Source: Symmetrospora coprosmae (lineage: Eukaryota > Basidiomycota > Cystobasidiomycetes > Symmetrosporaceae). Taken from it: a stretch of DNA of 64,000 nt. Shown piece by piece: positions 55,599 through 64,000 of the stretch. Numbering within the stretch: the first letter of the stretch is position 1; each line of letters opens with the position of its first letter. A program made the translations under genes and the position numbers. The stretch is taken from the NCBI GenBank assembly GCA_008802785.1, contig VUYT01000014.1, forward strand, positions 1-64,000, written 5' to 3'. A model generated the notes under the pieces. That model worked only from the letters and a program-made list of their open reading frames with translations. It made no database searches and had not been told where the DNA came from.

Positions 55599-56208
55599 CT
55601 CGACTGATTGATCCTACTCCGAGAGAGCGTCTCCCAGTCCACTGTCGTCTTCGGACGCAGTACGAAGCGGAGAAAAGCCGTGGGAGCGGAGTTTCGGACG
55701 GATCGTTGCCCTCTCCGGCGGCGTCCTTCTTCCTCCGACCAGCAGCTGCTCGGGTGACCGCGCAACCAGCATCGCCAGGTCATTTTCCAATCTCGGTGGT
55801 ACTGGCTCACCGTCGGACACAGTCGCGCGGCAGTAAGGGAGGCTCGTTGCTGGCAACCTTCGGCCGCGCCCGTCTCGCTCCACACCGCTCGCGATCTCAG
55901 AACAAGCGCGCGAATCCGTCGATATACAAGACCTATGAGGGGCCCTCTTCAAGCCGGAAGCGCGAGCGGGCTGCGTACCTATCCATTGCCGAAGTCCACT
56001 TGCGGGCCGCGAAACCTGCTCCGAATCAAGCGCGTCAGAATCGAGATGGACTGCATCCGAGAACTCCAGCAAGGCACCCTTGACTCTCCAAGCATGTCTA
56101 ATACTTATCCCTGGAGGTCTCTGCGAGATTCAGTGCGCACAGGCCACAGTCTGAGATACGCTGATTTGGCGCTACAGCATTGGGTTGTGACGACATTTCT
56201 CGATGCTC

Positions 56209-56597
56209 GCATCCATCGAAATCAGCTTGATCACTTAGTCCAAGGGAGAAAACACTTTCTCCTCGCCCTAGGAAAGGATGGCGGCCCTCGAAAGAGTCAG
56301 CCTTCTCCGGCTCTGGGACGGGTTCCAAGGTGTGACGGCTGGATTTCAAGGAGAAGCATATCACTTTGTCCGAGCGGGTTAGTTGATCTTGATCTCGGTC
56401 AAGCACATCTCCAATCAGACACTCGATGCTGACTTGCTCTGCTTTCACCTCTCCAGTTAAGGAGGTTAGCACGCAGCCCCAACACTTCCGCCAGACCCCT
56501 CAAGCATTGTCCTGATCTCCTCCCTACAATTGCCACAATTTGATTCGAATACGTTCGCACCATCAAACGGACTCGTACCCGCAGTGATTGTCCAGTA
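56209..56597 (+). pseudogene. Second damaged tRNA-Ser cassette, interrupted
   Basis: 56209-56362 matches the 5' flank of the intact tRNA-Ser cassette in inverted orientation. It is followed by the acceptor and D-arm start (ATCACTTTGTCCGAGCGG, 56360-56377). About 75 bp of unrelated sequence intervenes before GTTAAGGAG (56457-56465), the rest of the D arm. More unrelated sequence follows, then the anticodon arm with its intron (TTTGATTCGAATACGTTCG, 56540-56558) and a diverged variable arm. The tRNA is split at least twice and not functional. Divergence is greater than in the copy at 48650. Confidence 0.75.
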
Positions 56598-56698
56598 TGA
56601 TGCGCGGTGTGACACACTGCGTTCGCTCAGGGACACCAGGTCTCCCGGCTACGTGGAGCTGCAGCACGGGAACCTAAAGCTACCATATGTGAAGGCCT

Positions 56699-58478
56699 CT
56701 ATGTACGCATGTTGGAGATACTTCGGACCGATCTGAGGATACCCTTGGTTGTCATCCGCCTGGGCCGGACTTCCACAACCTTGGAGCTCTCAGCCTGCAG
56801 ATGAGCCAGAGTGACCTTCTCTGCCTTCTCGATCGACGTCCTCTCTTCCATCTTTCGCTTGGCTGCAGGCGAAGCGGGCGCAGATGGAAGCTTCTTGTGC
56901 TTCCGGGCCGATGGAGCGGGCTTGCCTTTGGCTGGTGCCGAAGGCGAGTACGAGGATAGGCCCGAAAGGTCGAGTGGTGGTGGAGGACCCTTTCGGCGCG
57001 GCTTGTTTGAGGGAGGCGTTCTGCCGGGAGAGCGGGGCGAGCGGGGCGACGAGGCAGCGGACGACTTGCGGCGTCGTCGCGCAGTGTAGTTGTACTCTGA
57101 GCTTAGAACGTTGTCGGTGAGTCTGCAAATGGAGTTGCGTTAGCGTGAAGGGTCACCGAGCACGAAACACCCCAAAGTTCACCCACAATCCCTGAAAACC
57201 CTCAGTCTCCTTCCAGCTCTTCTTATCAGAGCCAATGCCCAGACCGGCGTACCCGCACCGGCCCGCTTTCGACTCTTCCTTGCCGATACCAAACAGGCCG
57301 TCCATGGTCGTACCGAGATCCTTGACCTTTGGCTCCTCGGCGCGAATCTTCAGGTTCTTCTCTGCCACTTTTGCGGCGCGCAGAGCACGAGCGTCTGCCT
57401 GTGCCTCGGCTTTGCTTCTGTGCGTGCCAACGGCAGGTCCACCGAGGCGGATGTGCAGGATGTCGCCCTCTAAATCGTCCGCGGATGACCCGCTGCTGCA
57501 GAGTCGCCTGGTCGGTACGGGGGACGCCGGCAGCTTGACGTGGTGTGCTGTGTGTCGCTCGGAGGCACTCTGAACGACGCGAAACGCAGCCGCCACTTTG
57601 CGCGTCGCGGATCGCCGGACCGAGCCGGTGCTGTCCTGGCGGGGTGTGGCATCGGGGTCGGGCGTGCCGTGCGCCAGACTCGAGGGCGACGACGGAGTGC
57701 GCCTGCGCCTCCGCATGCTGCCCATGCCCATTCCCGCGCGGGAGCGACTGCGTCGCGGCGTCCGGTCGGTCGTGGGCGTACTCCAGGGCTTGAGTCCCGC
57801 GGACGGCTGCACGAGCAGGACGGGCGAGGCCACCTCGCTGTCTGGGCTTGAGGAGAAGGCCGAGTGGCTGCGACTCTGCCACAGCGGCTGGCGGGGAGGG
57901 GTGCGCCACTCCATAGCCTGCTCCGCCTTGCCTGGCTCCGTGTGCGGGACGGCAGCGTTCTCTACAGCTAGAAGGGAGGTGGACGATCCCGGCCCGAAGC
58001 ACGTGGAGAAGCGCATCTGACGGGCGGAGGCTGGGTCTGTTGGCGTGGAAGGCGGGGATGAGTCGGTGACTGAGCCCGGGGTCGAGTTGCGTGGTGAGAT
58101 GGCAGGCCGAACGGGTGGCGTGTTGGTCGAGACGAGACAGCGTGACAGGTCCGTGCTGAACACGTCGTATGACTCCGCCTCGACGACAGCGGGGCTAATC
58201 CTCTTCCAGGGTGTAGAGCGTGCGGTGTCCGTAGCGTCGTCGACGTCTCCAGCCAGCTGAAGGAACGAAGTGGGAAGAGCAGGCCTGAGCCGCTTTGCGC
58301 CTGGTCCGCGTACCGGGCGGTAGATGTGGGCTCTTTCTTCTCGTGGTGCGTGTGAACAGTGAGAGCTCGCAAGAGGCTTATGCTTCTCTGGCGTTATCTC
58401 GAACGAGATCCAGGACTCGACCAGCGATGCCGGGTTCGTGCGAGGGCGGGTCGGCGTCAAAGGCGAGGGGAGCGACAT
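56699..58478 (-). CDS. Unknown Ser/Pro/Arg-rich basic protein (571 aa)
   Basis: Two exons, complement of 57187-58478 and 56699-57122, joined as TEGFQGL to LTDNVLSSEYNYTARRRRKS. I do not recognise a domain. The first 300 residues are Ser/Thr/Pro-rich with many SP and TP sites (TPTRPRTNP, STPWKRISP, STPTTDRTPRRSRSR), which suggests cyclin-dependent or MAP kinase phosphorylation. A helical Ala/Lys-rich segment (RSKAEAQADARALRAAKVAEKN) and TTMDGLFGIGKEESKAGRCGYAGLGIGSD follow. The C terminus is strongly basic (RRRRKSSA, KRKMEER, RPRRMTTKGILRS), suggesting a nuclear or nucleic-acid-associated protein. The segment from GTTMDGLF to RRRRKS is probably the conserved core because it is the least repetitive. 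Start 58478 gives MSLPSPLTPTRP. Confidence 0.65.
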
Positions 58479-59232
58479 AATGACAGGATGCGGCGCGCGA
58501 TATGACGAGACTGTGTATGCCTGAGGAGCGACAAAGGGACACGGAGTCCTGCAGAGTCAGTTGGAAGGTTTGGTATGTACCTGTGTGTCCTCCCGAAGAT
58601 GGGGAGTGCTGCGACTGACCAAAGCTTTGGGCGCTGGTGAATCGCAGAAAGTTAAGCGAGAACGAGAGATCAAGTCATGCACCTGTCGCGCGCAGTATGT
58701 TTATGTGAGGAGGAGAAGCAGAGAGGAGAAAGTAGCGAAGAAGGCGCCGTGAGCGGAGACCTTGGAGGCGGAGCAGAGCAGAGTGCGCATTGACGCTTTC
58801 GAGCCTTTGAGCTCGAGTGAAGATAGCATCACAACAGCTCGCATGCCAGAGATCCGAGAGCGTGGCAGAGAAGTGGAAAGCGTCAGTGCGATGCATGGGA
58901 TCTGCGCTTTTCAGTCTTTTATTCAAGGCGACGGAACAAAGGCGCAAGGTCACGTGATCCCGAGTGCAGTCCTCTCTGAGTCTGCCTGTGGAGACACTAC
59001 TCTCGATGATGTGTTTACGCCGGCCTCAAGAGCCTGCGACAACACTCGTCTCGTGCGCAGTCTTTGTTTTCATAGAGTTGGGCTAGCATCAGGGTTGCAG
59101 CTTTAGGATGAGAGTGTAGGCGTGAGAAGGCGACAGGGCGAGTCGGCAAGTGCAGCTCGTTGTCGTGTACCCCACCTCCGCCTATTCCAATTTCAAGCTG
59201 GCCCATCTGCGATGACTTCAGTCATCCAGCCT
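58479..59232. promoter_or_regulatory. Spacer: FKBP12 3' side and promoter of the basic protein
   Basis: 754 bp between two minus-strand genes. One plus-strand open frame (58762-59106) lacks protein character. No TATA box or repeat stands out. Confidence 0.4.
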
Positions 59233-60260
59233 TTAGTTGATCTTGAGCAGCTCAACCTCGAACTTGAGGGTCGAGTTTGCGGGGATGACGGGCGGGTAGC
59301 CTCGAGCGCCGTAGGCGTAGTCGGGCGAGCAGCTGCAGAGTAAATGCACACGTTAGTTGCGAACGGTGTGCGGGAGTGCGCTTCTTGTCGCTTGTGATGC
59401 GCGCGACAGTATACCGTAGCTGGAGAAGACTCACGTCAGGATGGCCTTCTCGCCGAGCGAGAGCTGAGGGACACCCTCGTCCCATCTGTGAATGGGGTGC
59501 GCGTAGAGCAGGGATCGTCAGTGTCAGAGCGTTGCTTGTCCGCCTACGAGAGTGAAGACTGCCCACCCCTTGATGACCTGTCCGACACCGATCTTGGTGA
59601 CAAACGGCTTTCCGCGGTCTCGGCTGCTGTCGAACTGCGTAGACAAGCGGGCGGGGTGGTCAGGCACGGTGACAAGCTAGTAGTCCTAGTGATCCGTTGC
59701 TTACCTTGCTTCCGTCAAGGACTGGGGAAGTGGAGTCGGAGGCGGAGGCGGAAGTGCGGAGGAGTTGCGGAGCGCACGAGCGGAGAGAAGGATGGCATCA
59801 GTACGGCTGTGAACCAGCGAGGAAGTGGAAGACTCTTGCAAAGGCAGCCTCACGGGTTCCGACGTAGTGCTGTCATAAGAGGAATAGTGCGCCAGAGGCT
59901 GTCAGTTCCTTTTCCTCACCCCAAGGAACGTGGGCCAGAGCCCGTCCTGGGACGCACCATCTGGACGGTGTCGCCGGCCTTGGGGAAGTTCTTGCCATCC
60001 CCGTTGGAGATTCGCTGAACGTCGACGCCCTGTGCATGTGCATGTGCATGTGCATGTGCATGTGCATGTGCATGTGCATGTGCATGTGCATGTGTACACA
60101 TGTATGCGGAGATCATCAGTCTGCGCTGTTCAGTGCGCCTCGACCATGGCTCCCCCTGCCCAGGCCTGCCCTGAGCCTTCATCTCCCCCCGGGTGTCCCT
60201 GCCGGTCACTGCGCATGCAGCAGGGCAGCAGGGATAGACACAGAGAGTGGGACGCACCAT
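59233..60260 (-). CDS. FPR1: FKBP12 peptidyl-prolyl isomerase (108 aa)
   Basis: Seven exons, complement of 60258-60260, 59958-60029, 59854-59869, 59705-59721, 59567-59634, 59435-59485 and 59233-59332. All junctions keep frame and rebuild a complete FKBP12: [68 protein letters not shown] and [20 protein letters not shown], ending [13 protein letters not shown]. Binding-pocket residues of the FK506/rapamycin site are present (Y in HYVG, D in FDSSRD, W in GWDEG, Y in DYAYG). The enzyme is a cytosolic prolyl isomerase and the fungal receptor of rapamycin and FK506. The start codon is an exon of its own, followed at once by a 228-bp intron. That follows from the need for MGV at the N terminus, but it should be confirmed on transcripts. 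Six introns in a 108-codon gene is dense. Confidence 0.92.
60031..60094 (-). repeat. TGCACA hexanucleotide repeat ending at the FKBP12 acceptor
   Basis: Between ten and eleven copies of a 6-bp unit (TGTGCA on the plus strand, TGCACA on the gene strand) fill the 3' end of FKBP12 intron 1. The last unit, read on the gene strand, supplies the CACAG acceptor that abuts the second exon at 60029. Confidence 0.9.
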
Positions 60261-60850
60261 TCTGAGTGCTGATGAGTGTAGTTTCTGTGCGTCGGGGATG
60301 CGGAAGGGCTTTGCGATGGCAGTCAAGAGACGTCGGTGCATGTGTGGGTAGAAAGAAGAGGGGAATAGAGCATGACGATGGCGGTGACGGTGACGGTGAC
60401 GGTGATGACGGTGGTGCTCTCGGATAGTGCCAGCTTTGTCCCAGCTGGGTCCCACCCTCGACCAGGTCACAACTCACTCTCCGTCACTGCTCACAGCCCT
60501 CGACGGCATCCATAATCTGGATACATTCACACCCTGAGCTGGGCTGCAGGGAGCTGCCCCTCTGTGCTCTCTCGGCGCAGGCGCAGGCGGCCTCGGACGG
60601 GACCGACGGGCAAGCACCAGAGAACTAGGTGAGCATGTCCACAGCAGATACTCATGGCAGCATACGTTCATCCTGACTGCTCCGGACGCCCGGTCCTGGC
60701 AGAAAGACATTGGTGACCGGAGCCTCTGAGCCGCCACGCGGGGCTGCAGCTGCAAGAAGGCAGGCATACCTCCCCGGTTGCCAGACTCACGCAGCAGCTG
60801 CGGCTAGACATCGAGCTGGCCCTCCGCTCATCCTACACGCTCCTCGAGTC
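60261..60850. promoter_or_regulatory. Divergent promoter region, FKBP12 and PHD/H15 gene
   Basis: 590 bp between the FKBP12 start (-) and the PHD/H15 gene start (+). A run of GGTGAC units lies at about 60382-60405. No gene is seen. Confidence 0.45.
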
Positions 60851-63800
60851 ATGAGCTACCCTGGCTCCCTGCCTCCGCCGCCCGTGAGTGAAGCTTTCCC
60901 GGATCGTGGGGACATGCTCCCAGGAGTCGTCCGCGTCATCCGGTAGCACGTCCGGGCCAAGCTGATGCGAGCTGGGTCCCATGCACGACCGCATCCTCCT
61001 CCTGATCCTTACATGCTCAAAGACAACCTCCCTCCCGCCTCTGCCGCCTGGTTCGGTCCAGAACGAAAGTCTCTCTGCATCTTCCTCATCGGCCCTGCTG
61101 AACACGTCATCAAGCAGTGGAGCCCTGCCGCACCACACGTCCACAACATCCGAGGCCGCTCAAGCAGCGCAGACCGGACGGAGAAAGGGTCGCGGGCGCG
61201 GGCGAGGGCGGGGGAGAGGCCGTGCGCGCGGCCCCAAGAGGAACTGGTCAAGATCCGCTCGGGAAGATGAAGACGAAGACGACAACGACGACAACGATGA
61301 CAAAGAGGATGGAGGCGGTCCGGAAGCCGACGACGACTTTGCCGATATCGGCGACGGGAGCTCATCTCTGGTCACTGTGAGGCGGAGGGCGAGACCGCCC
61401 GATGACACACCTGCCGCAGCTGGAGGTGGGCCGCCGGGGCTTGCTGCCGGCAGGCAGCTTGGACAAGGAGAAGCGCAAAAGTCAGAGCCGGAACGCACGA
61501 CAAAGTCAGGCAGGAGGATCCAAAAGCCGAATGCGTATGTTCCGTCGTCGGCCCCGGCCTGTGAGTTCTCTTCTTTTCAGAGTTGATGCGTTTGCGACCC
61601 ACCTGAACCTGCCGCTACCGCAGGGACTCGAGTCAAGAAGAAGAAGCCATCAGTCACGGCGCAAGATAGCGGCGCCTCCTCTCGGAATGCAGCTTCAGGC
61701 GCACCGTCCGCTGACCCGGACAGCCAAGCCACGGCTCGGGCGCCATCCGACATCAACTCGGTCGCCCCCTCGGAGATAGTATACCCAGTCTGCGCCAGCT
61801 GCCGCGCGAACCACTCTGAGCCGGGAGACGAGCTCGTCCTCTGCGACATGTGCGACGCCGCGCATCACCAGACCTGCCACCGCCCACGGATACCGGACGC
61901 AGTCCTCGACGACCCAGACAGCAAGTGGTACTGCGCCAGCTGCACCAGTCAGGGCGCTCAGGTAGCCCCCGTACTCGACCCGACCGACATCGTCTGGGAA
62001 GAATCCCTGCCGGCCAGCCAGGTCCCGCCAATCACGCGCCAGGCTTACCTCGACGACCTGCCCCGCGCATACCTCAAGAAGATCGTCGAGATGCTCCTCG
62101 AGCGCTACCCTGACGCTCGAGTATTTCCAAAGGACGTCGAGGCTCAGATCGCCAGTGCCGCCGTGGCTAGTGTAGCAGGCGAAGCGTCGCGCCCGGGGAA
62201 GCGGAAGCGGGACGAAGCGGACGGGACGCACACTCACGCAAAGATGGCTCGGATGGACCAGAGTACCCCTGCATTGCGCACGTACACTCAGATGCCTCGA
62301 GACCCGCCCTCACATCGGCCGGAGCTTGACCCATCGCTTGCGGCACAACCCGCGAGTGGCCAGACGCACGAGACACTCCCTCCGTACGAAGAGATGATCG
62401 TGCAAGCCCTCAACTACATCGATGATCCCAACGGCTCCTTGCCTCGCTTGATGTTCGAGTGGATGAACGAGTGCGTGACCCGCTTATCTGAGATCTGACT
62501 GCGGCGGAATACCGTCTGATGAGCGCTCTTTCCATTCAACAGCGCATACCCGCTCGTCGAGAACTTCAGGGCCTCGGCCAGCCAGGCTCTGCAGAAGGCG
62601 GCTAAGAGGGGCAGGCTACACAAAGAAGGGAATCTGTACAAGGTCAATCGAGCCTTCAGCGAGACGGACGTCAGTATGGACCACGGTACAAGCGTCCATG
62701 CGGACCAGGCTGATGCGACCAGCCCCTCCTTCTCGTGTGTCGCGGCTGCGCAGGACGCCAAGCGGAGCAAGTCGGCACGTCGTCCACAGCAGGATCCGGC
62801 TCGTGTAAAGATAGGCTTTACTCCGAGTGTCAAGCCGCGCGAGGCGTACGCGACGCCCGAGGAGGTCGTAGCGGCCGCGCGAGGCGACTTGAGCGCGTCG
62901 AGGGAGATCCTCGGCATGACGACTCACGCCTCGTCCCCTCCCACGCCGGGAAGCCTCGCACGCGCCCCGCAGCCGCCTGTCCACCCGCAGGGTTATGGGC
63001 AGGGGTTAGTACACGGCTCGCCTGCCGCTGGACTGGCACCGCACTTCGCGTTTGGCTCGCGTAGCATGCGCACAGGCACGACTGTTGGTGCTGGTGCCGG
63101 ACCGCAGTACCAACACGCGGGCTCGCCCAACCTGCCGCCACTGCCCAGTCGGGTATACGACAGCTTCACGGGCTACCCGGACCTGAAGCCCATACTGCCG
63201 GCAGGAACTGCCCCACCTTCGCAGCGCTATCCCTTGGTCCCGCATGCTCGCGCGGACATACCCAGAGGCAGCGGAGCCGCTCAGATACAGCCAGAGGGGA
63301 GCGGTGAAGTTTCGGAGGGCGACATGACGCAGCGCACCTTGCAGCCACCGCAGATGCCACAGCAATCCGCGCCCTCACCGTACCAGCCGCCGCCGCACTC
63401 CCACTCGCATTCGCAATCATACTCGCACAGCCGCAACAGCAGCCTCTCCGCCAGCCATGGCCCTCCCTCTGTCGCTGGATCCCGAGGGTCCACGTCGAGC
63501 TTCTACGGCAGCTTGCCTGCGCAGGGCACGGCGCGCCCGCAAGACGGATATGCACACCCGGAGAACCTGGCGCGGTCTGCTCCGCCCATCAGCGCGCCTG
63601 CCTCTGACGCAGGACACTGGCGCCGAGCAAGTGGGCATCGGTCGCCGTTCCCTCCGTACGACTTTGCGCGCGCACACCAGGCGCACCATCTCTCGCAGCA
63701 CCTGCACCAGCACATGCTCAATCAAGCGCCACCGACTGTGTATGCGCAGGCGCAGGCGCCCCTCTATCGAGCACTGGAAGATACGAAACCACGGCACCTC

Positions 63801-64000
63801 GTCAAGGCGGAAAGCGGCTCGTACGGCGAGGCTGCGCTTCCCTCGCTCTCTGGCGGGAGTGCGCCCTTGCGGTATAGCAACGGGAGCGGCAGTTTCGACA
63901 GTACCGCGTCCATTCTTCCGGATCCTCAGGCGCAGGCGAGCTATCAGTATCAGCCGTTCGCGTCGGATCCTGCGTCTACTCCCTCTCCTGCTCTGCAGCA
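60851..64000 (+). CDS. PHD finger plus linker-histone (H15) domain chromatin protein, partial at right edge
   Basis: Proposed exons 60851-60883, 61023-61560, 61624-62470 and 62543 onward, open to the window end. After a Ser-rich start come an Arg/Gly box (about residues 60-80) and an acidic Asp/Glu run. A PHD finger follows: VCASCRANHSEPGDELVLCDMCDAAHHQTCH to WYCASC, with the Cys4-His-Cys3 ligands. Further on, PPYEEMIVQALNYIDDPNGSLPRLMFEWMN joined to DAYPLVENFRASASQALQKAAKRGRL and EGNLYKVN is an H1/H5-type winged helix. A His/Gln/Ser/Pro-rich disordered tail runs off the edge. PHD fingers read histone H3 tails and the H15 fold binds linker DNA, so a nucleosome-reading role is likely. The first junction (acceptor at 61022) is uncertain. 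The 3' end is outside the window. Confidence 0.72.

Noticed and set aside
59902-60099. Minus-strand frame encoding Cys-Thr or Met-His repeats
   Set aside because: It is only the hexanucleotide repeat of FKBP12 intron 1 translated in different frames.
1-64000. Transposable or virus-derived elements, CRISPR arrays, secondary-metabolite or toxin clusters
   Set aside because: No transposase, reverse transcriptase, integrase or capsid-like frame, no long terminal repeats, no regularly spaced repeats and no NRPS/PKS signatures were seen. The gene set is largely housekeeping.

Overview
The window is nuclear DNA of a basidiomycete fungus. Genes are compact and often interrupted by introns of about 60-110 bp with GTRNGT donors and CTRAY-like branch points. 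Spacers are short and GC-rich. The proteins match fungal families: Ecl1, Rds1/ferritin-like, Pet127, Las1, Kre33, Bzz1, Red1-type zinc finger, Dpb11/Rad4. Low-complexity Ser/Pro/Ala-rich proteins, short introns and gene order suggest Ustilaginomycotina (smut-related), but that placement is inference. I saw no CRISPR array, no recognisable transposon or virus-derived element and no rRNA.

Layout. 0-9 kb: a promoter-like copy at the left edge, an Ecl1-family zinc protein (+), a CoA-binding Rossmann protein (-) and a Golgi nucleotide-sugar transporter (+). 8.7-14 kb: three minus-strand genes, namely a queuosine salvage glycosidase (QNG1/DUF2419), mitochondrial ATP synthase subunit 4 and an NAPE-PLD/Fmp30-like metallo-hydrolase. 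14-23.6 kb (+): Bzz1 (F-BAR, C1, two SH3), a very long Red1/ZFC3H1-like protein and a DUF427 protein. 23.7-37.4 kb: a five-BRCT Dpb11/Rad4/TopBP1 protein (-), Las1 (+), a CRAL-TRIO protein (-) and Pet127 (-). 38-47.3 kb: an unrecognised cysteine-rich gene (+), secreted ferritin-like Rds1 (-), a DUF985 cupin (+), a small mitochondrial membrane protein (+) and Kre33/NAT10 (-). 47.3-56.7 kb: two gene-poor stretches flank a giant multi-START membrane protein. They hold an intact intron-bearing tRNA-Ser(CGA) and two damaged copies of the same tRNA cassette. 56.7-64 kb: a basic unknown protein (-), FKBP12 (-) and a PHD plus linker-histone-fold protein (+) that runs off the right edge.

Functional links. 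Several genes serve RNA metabolism: Las1 and Kre33 in ribosome biogenesis, Pet127 in mitochondrial RNA, Red1-like in nuclear RNA elimination, QNG1 in tRNA modification. Others are mitochondrial: ATP4, the Fmp30-like gene, Pet127 and the small membrane protein. There is no operon-like or biosynthetic cluster. Most genes are ordinary housekeeping genes. The unusual signals are the near-identical 93-bp promoter copies 33 kb apart, the tRNA-Ser cassette duplications, the unrecognised Cys-rich gene, and repeats lying on splice or stop signals.

Exon coordinates given for spliced genes were worked out by hand. They rest on reading-frame continuity, family conservation and consensus splice sites, not on transcripts.
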